A DNA stretch of 18,575 nt. It comes from JARRLC01 sp050290865. GTDB taxonomy: Bacteria; Pseudomonadota; Alphaproteobacteria; Rhizobiales; Rhodomicrobiaceae. Shown here in pieces: positions 6,719 to 15,500 of this stretch (its first letter is position 1; each line of letters opens with the position of its first letter). A program made the translations under genes and the position numbers. The notes under the pieces are model-generated. The model had not been told where the DNA came from. It did no database searches and saw nothing but the letters and a program-made list of their open reading frames with translations. Where the stretch lies: contig JBNKIW010000047.1 of the NCBI GenBank assembly GCA_050290865.1, forward strand, positions 1-18,575, read 5' to 3'.

Positions 6719-9694
6719 TCATGCAGCCTCCTCCAGCGCCAGCAAAATCAATGGCGGTTCATCGTCCCTGCCGGAAATACGGCGGGCATTCAGCAAAATC
6801 TTACGCTGACCGATGACGGGAAACACATGTTCCACCTCATATTTCTCGACGGTCTGGCCGTGCGGCAGTATCTCCTCCAGAAGCTTGCGCAAAGCTGGAA
6901 TATCCCATTGACGGTTGCCGAGATCGTAAATCTTGCGGCCAACAGTGTCTGCGGCAGTCACCTGAAAGTGGTGGTAAAAGGCGCGATTCGCAGAGACAAC
7001 CTGTAAGTCACCATCCAGTACCAATAGCGGTTCGCGTATCGTGTCCACGATGCCTTCGGCCAAATCCCGCGCTCGCCGGACCGCGGCTTCGGCGCGCACG
7101 CGGTGGCCAATATCGGTGAAGGTGAGCACAACGCCTTCAATGACGTTATCCAAGGTGCGGTAGGGCTGAATGCGGACCAGATACCAGGCTCCGTCGCGGG
7201 TGCGCACCTCGTGCTCAAAAGGCACCAGCGTTTCGAGGACGGCCTGCGCCTTGAGCAGTAATTCCTCCCCTTCGAGATCGGATTTGATGTCGGCCAAACG
7301 ACGGCCCACATCGGATGGCACCAGCCGGTAGATCTTGGCCGCCTCACGCGTGAAGCGCCGGATAATCATGTGCTCATCAAGGAAGATGGTGCCGGTATTG
7401 GTGTTATCGATGAAGTTTTTCATGTCATTCTGAACGCTGACCAGCTCATCGATCTTGGCCTGCAATTCCGCGTTCACCGTAATCAGTTCTTCATTGACTG
7501 ACTGCAGTTCCTCCTTGGAGGTTTCCAGTTCTTCGTTGGTGGACTGGAGTTCCTCGTTTGTGGATTGCAACTCCTCATTGGTGGATTTCAGCTCTTCGTT
7601 GGCCGCCTGTTGCTGCCCGATGGTGGTCTGCAGGTTTTCCCTGGTGTAAGCCAGTTCGCGCTCCAGTTCCTCGATGCGCCCCAGTTCGGAGGGCTTGGCG
7701 GCACCCTTGCGCTTTGGCTTGGCCGAAGGTTTCGCGATGTCCTGAAAGCTGATCAGCAACAGGTTCTCTCCGCCTTCCTGTTCCGGTAACGGCCGCACGC
7801 TCAGGCTAACCGCCGTGAAGCCGCCATTGGTCTTGACCTGGACTTCCCGGTTCAAAGTCGGCGCGCCCTGACTGGCCGCGGCGTGGATCGCGGTGTGCAG
7901 TTTCAATTCCAGCCCCTCGCGCGCCATTTCGATGACGTTGAGGCTGGCGTGGCCGGGCGCCGGGCGCAGGTATTTGCCGGTATCTCCATGCACGTAGAGG
8001 ATATCGCCCTTGAGGTTGGTGACCACCGAGGGGGGGGAAAAACACTGCACCAGCACGCGGCGGGTCAGTTCGGAGAAGTTGGTTTCCTTGGTTCTTTTCT
8101 GCATTTCCTCGGACGCGCTGGCATCGCTTTCCGCAGTCCAAATCAATGGGCTGGACATCATCGCGCGGGTCGCTGTGGTGGAGGGCGTGGCGCGGTAGAA
8201 CTTCCATTTGCGGCTGACGGGGGAGAACAGTTCCGTATGATTGCCGATGCTCTCGGATGGCGACAGGAACAACACGCCGCCCGGCTTGAGCGCGTAGTGA
8301 AATGCCGGGATCAGCCGGTTCTGCAGTTCCGGTTCGAGATAGATCAGCAGGTTGCGGCAACTGAGCAGATCGAGCTTGGTGAAGGGCGGGTCTTTGATGA
8401 CGTTCTGGATGGCGAACACCACCATTTCGCGGATGCCTTTCTTCACCCGGTAGCCTGCGTCTTCCTTGGTGAAGAAACGGCGCAGGCGCTCGGGCGCCAG
8501 ATCGGAGGCGATGTTAGGCGGATAGAGACCGGCGCGGGCGATCGCAATGGCGTCATCGTCGATGTCGGTACTGTAAATCTGCACTTTGAACTCGCGGTGA
8601 TTTTCATCCATCCACTCGCGCAGCAAAATGGCAATGGAGTAAGCTTCTTCACCTGTGGCGCAGCCCGCCACCCAGACGCGGAACGCATAGGACTCGGGCT
8701 TGTCCTTGCACAGTTGCGGCAGGATGTCCTTTTGCAGAACGGAGAAGGCTTCCGCGTCACGGAAGAAGCTGGTCACGTTAATCAGCAACTCCTTGAACAG
8801 CATGTGTGCTTCGGCCGGGTTTTCCTTGATGTAGCGGGCATAGACTTCGATATCCTCGATGCCGTGTTCCGCCATGCGCCTTTCGATGCGGCGTGTGATG
8901 GTGCTTTTCTTATACTGGGCGAAATCCAGGCCGGTGGCTGCACGCACCTGCATCAGAATACGTGTTACGCCGCTGGCAGTCGTTGCCGGCGGGGGAATGT
9001 CCCCGGTGAGCCCCTTCACGCGTGCGCCGGCAATCAGCACACCGGGCATTTTTTCGACTGGCAGGATGTGGGTGGCATAACCGGCATTGATGGCACTGGA
9101 CGGCATGCCGTCATATTTCGCCGAAGACGGCTCCTGTACCAGGGAAATGCCCCCCGCCCCCAGGATGGCGCGCAAGCCAAATGTGCCGTCGGTGCCTGTT
9201 CCGGAAAAGATGATGCCGATGGCATTTTCGCCCTGATCCTCGGCCAGCGAGCGTAGAAACGCGTCGATCGGCAGATGCAGCCCGCGCGGCGCGGGCGGAA
9301 CGCTCAGTTGCAACTTGCCGTGAAAAATCGCCATATCGCGGTTGGGAGGGACGATGTAGACGCTGTTGGCGGACACCGGCATCTGATCTTGCGCTTCGAT
9401 CACCGGCATAGTCGTGGTGCGTTGCAGGATTTCAGCAAGCAGGCTGACATGGTTGGGGGCAAGGTGCGGTATCAGTACGAAAGCGATGCCGCTATCCGTT
9501 GGCGTCTGACGGAAGAATTGCTCGAAGGCTTCCAGCCCACCGGCGGAAGCGCCGATACCGGCAATGCGGACAGCAGTCGCGGCGTTTCCCTGTTCCTCAG
9601 GTGCTTCGGGCGGGGCCGTGGATGTGGTGAGGCTCTTTGCCGCCTTCTTGGCTACCTTCTTGGCTACCATGGGGTTCCCTTTAGAATTCGTCAT
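6719..9694 (-). CDS. CheB-CheR-PAS fusion signalling protein
   Basis: In this 991-residue protein a Lys/Ala-rich N-terminus precedes a CheB-type methylesterase (~42-225) with the expected Ser50 (G-A-S-A-G-G), His77 (P-H-L) and Asp169 (G-T-D-G). No receiver domain precedes it, as usual for this fusion family. A CheR methyltransferase (~240-500) follows, with the S-adenosylmethionine motif G-C-A-T-G-E-E at ~344-350 and C-R-N-L-L-I-Y at ~446-452. Next are a degenerate sensor segment (~540-670), a long heptad coiled coil built on repeated N-E-E-L (~690-765), and two PAS domains to the end. By family it should add or remove methyl groups on glutamates of a receptor or partner and feed the downstream kinase. 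The start is uncertain: the in-frame ATG at 9670 (983 residues) has AAGGGA 5 bases ahead, while the ATG at 9694 has no clear site. No chemoreceptor or CheA is in the window. Confidence 0.92.
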   Translation of the reverse strand: MTNSKGNPMVAKKVAKKAAKSLTTSTAPPEAPEEQGNAATAVRIAGIGASAGGLEAFEQFFRQTPTDSGIAFVLIPHLAPNHVSLLAEILQRTTTMPVIEAQDQMPVSANSVYIVPPNRDMAIFHGKLQLSVPPAPRGLHLPIDAFLRSLAEDQGENAIGIIFSGTGTDGTFGLRAILGAGGISLVQEPSSAKYDGMPSSAINAGYATHILPVEKMPGVLIAGARVKGLTGDIPPPATTASGVTRILMQVRAATGLDFAQYKKSTITRRIERRMAEHGIEDIEVYARYIKENPAEAHMLFKELLINVTSFFRDAEAFSVLQKDILPQLCKDKPESYAFRVWVAGCATGEEAYSIAILLREWMDENHREFKVQIYSTDIDDDAIAIARAGLYPPNIASDLAPERLRRFFTKEDAGYRVKKGIREMVVFAIQNVIKDPPFTKLDLLSCRNLLIYLEPELQNRLIPAFHYALKPGGVLFLSPSESIGNHTELFSPVSRKWKFYRATPSTTATRAMMSSPLIWTAESDASASEEMQKRTKETNFSELTRRVLVQCFSPPSVVTNLKGDILYVHGDTGKYLRPAPGHASLNVIEMAREGLELKLHTAIHAAASQGAPTLNREVQVKTNGGFTAVSLSVRPLPEQEGGENLLLISFQDIAKPSAKPKRKGAAKPSELGRIEELERELAYTRENLQTTIGQQQAANEELKSTNEELQSTNEELQSTNEELETSKEELQSVNEELITVNAELQAKIDELVSVQNDMKNFIDNTNTGTIFLDEHMIIRRFTREAAKIYRLVPSDVGRRLADIKSDLEGEELLLKAQAVLETLVPFEHEVRTRDGAWYLVRIQPYRTLDNVIEGVVLTFTDIGHRVRAEAAVRRARDLAEGIVDTIREPLLVLDGDLQVVSANRAFYHHFQVTAADTVGRKIYDLGNRQWDIPALRKLLEEILPHGQTVEKYEVEHVFPVIGQRKILLNARRISGRDDEPPLILLALEEAA
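6727..6734 (-). promoter_or_regulatory. Ribosome binding site for the histidine kinase
   Basis: Minus-strand GGAGGAGG lies inside the last codons of the CheB-CheR-PAS gene, 8 bases before the kinase ATG. It supports re-initiation at the joined TGA-ATG. Confidence 0.65.
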
Positions 9695-9996
9695 GATTGC
9701 TGCGGCGAATCAGCGGAGAAATTCGCTCAACGCGAATAATGGACTTGGGCGCTGACCGCCATTCGATAAGCAACTGTGAGCTTTTCAGTTTGGGACGCTG
9801 GCGGATCGAATGAAGCGAGCATATCATCGTTTACAGTGAGCGTGGCGGCCAGTCACGGGTTGTAGCAAATCCCTTAGACTATAAACTTGTGACGCTCCGG
9901 CACCTTACGCCATGACGCCTGCTTGAACGCTACACCCCGCTGGGTGAAATTTCGCGTTTCCGGCCGGGAAGCAGCGGGCGCAGGAAGGCCAGTAAA
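9695..9996. other. Divergent 302-bp intergenic region
   Basis: This lies between the minus-strand CheB-CheR-PAS gene and the plus-strand truncated PAS gene, so promoters for both may be here; I could not pick a convincing -35/-10 pair. On the plus strand, about 9917-9997 has a short frame reading R-W-V-K-F-R-V, which could be the worn end of a CheR domain (compare S-R-K-W-K-F-Y in the intact neighbour), in a different frame from the following gene. That is weak evidence. Confidence 0.35.
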
Positions 9997-11223
9997 ATGA
10001 CAGGGCAACGTCCGCGACGAACTGACTTGGATCGGCCGCAACGGAACAAGCGTCTGCCCAGCTTGGCCGAGTTGGTCCAGCGGTCGCTGCTGGATGCCCA
10101 TGCGCCAGCCTCGGTGCTGATCGACAGCAGGCACGAAGGGCTCTATTACTTTGGCGCCACGGACCGCTATCTGCAAGTTGCTCCTGGCGAAGCCAGCCGT
10201 GACATTCTCGCCATGGCGCGTGAAGGCGTGCGAGCCAGACTTCGGGCGGCGATCCTGCGCTCAGCCGAGGAAAACGCACGCGTGATCGTCACAGGAGGGC
10301 ATGTGAAGCGCGCCGGCGGTCCCGCCGGAGTAAGCGTCGCGGTGATGCCGGTGCCGGATGCAAGCGAGGCCCTGTTCCTTATCAGCTTCATCGACGAACC
10401 CGGCTGTGGCGCCCCGCCTGGCGTCGCGGCTGAAGCGGCGGCGTGCGACCCGCGAATCGCCCGGCTGGAGCAGGAACTCGACGCCACGCGCGCGCAGCTT
10501 TGCGATGCCCGCCGCAACCTCGATATCGCCAACGAGGAGCACAGGGCCGTCTACGAAGAAGCCATGACGGTGAATGAAGAGTTCCAGTCGACCAACGAGG
10601 AACTGGAAAACTCGAAAGGTGAATTGCAGTCGCTCAACGCGGCATTGACCGCGCTCAACGGCCAGCTCCAGGAGACGGTCAAGCAACTGCGCGCCACATC
10701 CAGCGACCTGCAAAACATCCTCAACAGTTCCGATGTGGCCCCCCTCTTCCTGGACAACGCCTTTAACATCCGCTTCTTCACGCCGGGCGCGAAATCGCTG
10801 TTCAACATTGTTGCCGCCGACATCGGCCGGCCGCTGGCCGGCCTCACGCGCCGCTTGAACGACGACGCCATCCTCTCCGACGCGCGCACTGTGCTCGCGA
10901 CCCTGGCGCCGCAGCGGCGCGAGGTCGAAGCCGACGCCGGCAAGTGGTATATCCGCCGCATTCTGCCCTATCGCGATGGGAACCGGATTGATGGCGTAGT
11001 GATCACATTTGCCGATATTTCCGAGATGAAGGCGGTGGAACGAGAACTTCAAGCCGCCCGCGCTTATTCGGACAGCATCATAACTCAGCGACAGTCCGAC
11101 TCCGAAAATGACGCGCGAGACGACCGCTTGACCGCATGCTCGCGATCGGCGCGCTCAGCATCCGCGGGTTTTCGTGCGAGTGGCCGGTTATGGCCCACTG
11201 TGCTCAAGTGGGCGCATTCATAA
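9997..11223 (+). pseudogene. Truncated CheB-CheR-PAS relative (sensor, coiled coil, PAS)
   Basis: The 408-residue frame matches only the middle of the CheB-CheR-PAS family. The L-A-E-L-V-Q-R-S-L-L segment onward (~25-140) corresponds to ~545-670 of the intact neighbour. A coiled coil follows (~155-235, with N-E-E-F and N-E-E-L repeats), then one PAS domain (~235-350). CheB and CheR are absent. After A-Y-S-D-S-I-I (~11085) the family-like sequence stops abruptly and a low-complexity tail runs to the stop, where relatives would continue into another PAS or kinase domain. AGGAAGG (9982-9988) 8 bases before the ATG means it may still be translated, perhaps as a stand-alone PAS protein. I favour a remnant of a second CheB-CheR-PAS gene. 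Sequence divergence from the neighbour argues against a recent tandem copy. Confidence 0.65.
11193..11213 (+). other. Stem-loop at the end of the truncated PAS gene
   Basis: GCCCACT and AGTGGGC form a perfect 7-bp stem with a 7-base loop just before the stop at 11221. No T-run follows, so it is not a standard intrinsic terminator. Confidence 0.3.
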
Positions 11224-11260
11224 GCGTACGCTGTGGTTCGAGTGCGTTCCTCGGGGCCGG

Positions 11261-11331
11261 AGCATCAGCGGCGGTTCATTGCAGTACAACTGCCGCGATT
11301 GCGCCACCCCGTCAACCGCCGCTTTTGGAGC
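11261..11331 (+). repeat. Degenerate 71-bp intergenic repeat, copy 3 of 5
   Basis: It has the best-kept middle anchor (CAACTGCCGC, 11287-11296) and right anchor (TTGGAGC at 11325-11331, continuing as ACTGC). The left anchor is poor. It sits in the 210-bp gap before the HEAT-repeat gene; the copy at 12326 lies just after that gene in the same orientation. Confidence 0.6.
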
Positions 11332-11433
11332 ACTGCTTTCGATGAGGCTGTAGTAGTTACCGCGGGCAGGGTGTTTAGGTTTCCGCCGTTAAGATATATT
11401 ATCGTGCTGAAAATGCCGGAGGCTAAGGGGGTT

Positions 11434-12291
11434 ATGGCCGATCAAGGAGCGAAATTGGCTCGCGTAGGCGATCTCAAAAGCACGCTTGCGAAAGACAACG
11501 TACGCGCATCCCAGATCGTTGGCGAGATCATTTCCGATTTTCAGATGGATGCTATAGCGCTTGTTTTTCGCGCGGCTCATGGCAGCAAGAAGCGTGAGAG
11601 CGCCCTGGTTGACTTGCTTCTCGCGCGCGGCGATGCCGGTTGCGCGGTCAGCGATAAGGCCATCGAGATGGTGTTGGCCGACAGAACGCATGAACAGCGA
11701 GCCAACGCAATTCAGCAAATGGCCTTCTGCCCGGCGCGGATCCGCTTTGCGCCAATGCTAAGAAGTATTGCAAGAGACAGGGCGGACCCGGACTGGGGGT
11801 GCTCTGTCAATTCACTTGGCGCCCTGAAGGACCCCAACGCTATTGACGTCCTTATGGACCATGCACAGGGCGTGAACACCCCCTTTGTGTTGATCGCGGC
11901 GCTTGTAAGTCTGCGCGCCCCGGAAGCAGCGCTCGTGTTCGAGCCTAACCTCAAGCACCCCGAGCCACGGACACGCACTTTCGCCTTATGGGGGCTAGCA
12001 TCACTCAAGTTTGAGGTCGCTCTCGGCGCCCTGGTCCATTTGCTCGATGACCCGGACATTCGTACTTCAACGACGTTTGAGCCCGGTGAGAGCCGGAGGG
12101 CGGCACAGGCTCTTGCGGATATTCATGGCTGGCCATTCGAATGGGGGGACCAGATGTCCTTTGACCATGTCAAACGGTGCTGCTGTGCACGCTACTCCAG
12201 TGCTTTCGTACAGACGTGCATGTCGGCCCTGGCCAAGGGGCTGCTAAGCTTGCCTGAATATGAATCGCACGGGAGGACAAAACCGTCATGA
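11434..12291 (+). CDS. HEAT-like repeat protein, function unknown
   Basis: The 285-residue protein has no signal peptide or membrane helix. It consists of successive ~30-residue amphipathic helix pairs, seen at S-L-G-A-L-K-D-P-N-A-I, A-L-V-S-L-R-A-P-E-A-A and A-L-W-G-L-A-S-L-K. It ends in a segment with H-G-W-P-F-E-W-G and a Cys cluster (C-C-C, about residues 249-251). HEAT-like solenoids bind proteins; some bacterial examples are immunity or scaffold proteins, but nothing here fixes a role. I chose the ATG at 11434 because GGAGG (11418-11422) and AAGGGG (11425-11430) precede it. The frame is open further upstream, but that part is the degenerate repeat. The gene is flanked by two repeat copies in the same orientation and converges on the PDZ-WD40-caspase gene. 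Confidence 0.7.
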   Translation: MADQGAKLARVGDLKSTLAKDNVRASQIVGEIISDFQMDAIALVFRAAHGSKKRESALVDLLLARGDAGCAVSDKAIEMVLADRTHEQRANAIQQMAFCPARIRFAPMLRSIARDRADPDWGCSVNSLGALKDPNAIDVLMDHAQGVNTPFVLIAALVSLRAPEAALVFEPNLKHPEPRTRTFALWGLASLKFEVALGALVHLLDDPDIRTSTTFEPGESRRAAQALADIHGWPFEWGDQMSFDHVKRCCCARYSSAFVQTCMSALAKGLLSLPEYESHGRTKPS

Positions 12292-12325
12292 GGTGCGGTG
12301 CCAATAGTTGTTAAATTACGAATCG

Positions 12326-12396
12326 GTCCCGAGTGACTGCAATTTGCCGGACAGCAATCCTATTTTAGGCTCCAAGCAAATGCCGGCTTATGGAGC
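12326..12396 (+). repeat. Degenerate 71-bp intergenic repeat, copy 4 of 5
   Basis: The left end reads GTCCCGAGTGAC (8 of 12 matches to TTTTCGAATGAC), and the right anchor ATGGAGC falls at 12390-12396, exactly 64 bases after the left start as in the other copies. The sequence after the anchor (ACTGCTTCGA then GATGAGGC) also resembles the 3' side of the copy at 11261. The 289-bp gap it occupies also has a CCGCCT/AGGCGG hairpin (12451-12465) with no T-run. Confidence 0.55.
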
Positions 12397-12580
12397 ACTG
12401 CTTCGACGTCGGATGAGGCGGTGGCGGGGTGGAACAGGACCCGCAATGAGCCGCCTCAAAGGCGGTTGCAAAACCGTCGTCAACCGCTGCCCGTGACCTC
12501 GCACCTGCTTTGACGCCGTGGCCTCACTGTGGCGGCACAACATACACCAAAGCTCACCGGCGCCCCTGGAAACGCGCCCC

Positions 12581-15500
12581 CTATTTCGCCTGCGACAGCA
12601 AATAATTGCCCGCATCCCGCCCGCGGTAATATTGCGGCATCTGCTGCCGCTTCATCGCCCTCGCCAGCTCGCTGACGCGGTCCTTGAGATAATCGCGCAA
12701 GCCCTCCGTGCGCACCTCGCCCGCCGGGTTCTTCGCCTTCCCCTTCACGCCCTCGACAATGGCATACGTGAACAACCCGTGGCCGAGGTCGGCGCGCTCC
12801 AGCGCCTCCTGGTCCCAGCGCGCCGCCGCATAGACGATGATGTTCGCCTGATAGGTCTCGCCGAACAGTCTGTCGTCGTAGCGGTTGCCGGCATGGCAGG
12901 TGTCGAGGAACAAAATGCGCCGGCCCTTCGCGCCCGCCAGCGCCTGCTGAAATTGCGTCCACGGCACGACGGTCGAAATGCGCAGCCCGCCCGCGCCCCA
13001 GGCCGCTTCGGTGGCCAGGAAATTGTAGACCAGCCCCTCATTCATGCCGTGGCCGGAGACGAACATCACCACGGTGTCGTTCTCGGTCGCCTTGCGCAGC
13101 ATACCGAGCGCGTCGAGAATGTTGTCCTGCGTCGGCTCGCCGCGCCTGCCGCCGTTCACCAGCACGAGGCTTTCGACGCGGTCGTGCAACGGCCCCAGGC
13201 GCGCCTTCATGGTCTCGGCAAAGCTCCGGGCATCGGCCCCCGCCACGCGCAGGTCGCACGCGATTTTCGTGCTGCCGTCGAGGGCGAGGCAGGACCTGCC
13301 GAGTTGGGGGTATTTGTCCACGCCGATGGCCAGGATGTAGAGTGTGCCGCGCTTGTCGAGCGCGCCCTCGCCGTCGTGGGTGACCATGATTTCGGCGGGC
13401 GTTTCCAGGTTGTCCTGGTTGACGGCGACGACGCGGATGGTGTTGCGGCCCTTGGCGAGGGGGACGGGGAATTTCAGTGTGCCGGGTTTGAAGCCGGGGC
13501 CGCTCGCGGGCTGATGTTCGGCGATCTGCACGCCGTTGACCTGGAGGCGGATGAGCTTCACCGAAACAGGGGTATCTTCGAGCGCGATTTCGAGCTGCGC
13601 AGAGCCGCCGGTGAGCGTGGTGTTGGCGGCGGGGGCAACGATGCGGAAACGCGGCACGGGCTGTGTCAGCAGGTCGGACAGCCTGAAGCCGGTGTGGGGC
13701 GACTGCTTTACCGCCTCCTCGGCGCTGGCGAGCTGGATGGCTTTCGCTACAATATCGGGGCGGTTGAGACGGCTGCGGAGCTGGGCGGCGGTGACGTAGT
13801 CGGCGGCGTTCTCCGGGCCGCGATTGATCTGCCATCCGATCAGCTCGGCGCCGGGGCCGGAGGCGGCGTAATAGCCCTGCGGCGTCCACATCACCCATTC
13901 GCCGTCTGTGCCGCGGAACAGGGTGACGAGCAGCTCGCGGGTCTTCAGGTTCCACAGCCGAAGCGTCTGGTCGTCGGCGCCGGAGACGAGATAACGGCCA
14001 TCGGGCGAGGGCGTGACGGCCCAGACATCGCCCTCATGGCCGGTGAAATCGCCCAGCGTATTGCCGGCGCGGTCATAGGCGGTGAGCCAGCCATTGCTGC
14101 CGCCGGAGATGATGGTCTCGCCATCGGGGGTGAAGCTGTAGGAGCGGTGCTGATAGCCATCGGTGGGGCCGCGCTCGATGGACTTTACCACTCGTCCACC
14201 CAGTTTGATGTCGAGGATGGCGTCACCGCCATAATGGCCGCCCTTGCGGTGATCGAGCGACCAGCCGTTCAGCTCCGCCCTGGCGCGGAGGAAGGCGCCA
14301 TCGCCAGCAGCCACCGGCTCTGTGAGCGGCGCATCGCCCGCGGGCAGCGTCAGGGCATATTCGAGCGGGTTCCGTGCCAGAGTTGTGTGGCTCGTCCAAG
14401 TATTCCCCCATCCGATCCGCCGCCCATCGGCCGAGACGCCCACGGCCCAGACCTGCCGCCCGCTACCGCCGAGCGTCAAAGGCTGGCCATCTGCGCCCAA
14501 GCGGCGCTCGCCCGTCTTCAAGTCCCAGATGTGGATTTCGTTGTTGTCGCCTCCGCCGGTCGCCGCCCAGCGTCCATCGGGGCTGATGGCGGTGGCGATG
14601 ACGATATTGTCATGGCCGCGATAGGTGACGGTCTCAGTTCCGCTGGCGGTGTCGTAGACGTGGAGAGGCCACGGACCGACGGACGCAGCCGCGCCAGACA
14701 GCAGCCACTTCCCATCCTTGCTGAAGCTGAGGGCTCGGCCGCTCCCCCTTTGCCGGGCGAAAGTCTTCAGGGCCTTGCCCGTCCGCCCGTCCCACAGCCG
14801 GATTTTGCCCGACACATCCCCCGAAGCGATGCGGCCTTGCCTGTCCACGGCAAGGCTTCTCACCTTATCGCCATGGCCGGTCATGGTGGCCAGCAACGCG
14901 CCGCTCGCCGCCGACCACAGCCGCAGATCATGGTCCAAAGAGCCGGTCACGGCGCGCGCGCCATCGGCGGTGAAGCCCACCGCGTAGATTTCGGCGCGAT
15001 GGCCCTTGAGGCGGTGTTTCAAGCGCTTCGTTTCGACATCCCAGATGATGGCGGTGTTGTCGGCACACCCCGAAATCAGATGGCGCCCATCGGGCGAAAA
15101 GGCGAGGCCATAGACGACGTTCTCATGCCCTTTGAGGAGCGCCACCAGGCGGCCGGAGGCGAAGTCATAGAGGCGGATGGCATCGCTGTCCTCGCGCGCG
15201 CCAGGCAACCACCCCCCCGCCGCCAGCCATTTGCCATCCGGCGACAGTGCCATGGCGTAGACCTTGCCCGCGGACCCCGGCGCCGCCTCGCCGCGGAAGG
15301 TGCGCACCGTTTTCCCAGACGCCACATCCCACACCCGGATGACCTTGTCCTCCGACGCCGAGACGATCTGCCCCCCGTCCGGCGTGAAGGCGATGTCGCG
15401 GATCAGCGCCATATGCCCGCCGGTGTCGAGCATCGGGATAGGCGCATCCTCCGCCGCCTTCGGTTTCGCCACCGCGAATTGCGCAGGTCGCGCCGCCAGC

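Noticed and set aside
4286..9256. Long plus-strand frames (406, 499 and 457 codons) opposite the signalling operon
   Set aside because: The minus strand has intact PAS, HisKA, CheR and CheB motifs across the same bases; these are composition artefacts.
12451..12480. Hairpins CCGCCT/AGGCGG and CGGTT-GCAA-AACCG, considered as a terminator or a tRNA-Cys fragment
   Set aside because: There is no T-run on either strand and no acceptor, D or T arm around the second hairpin.
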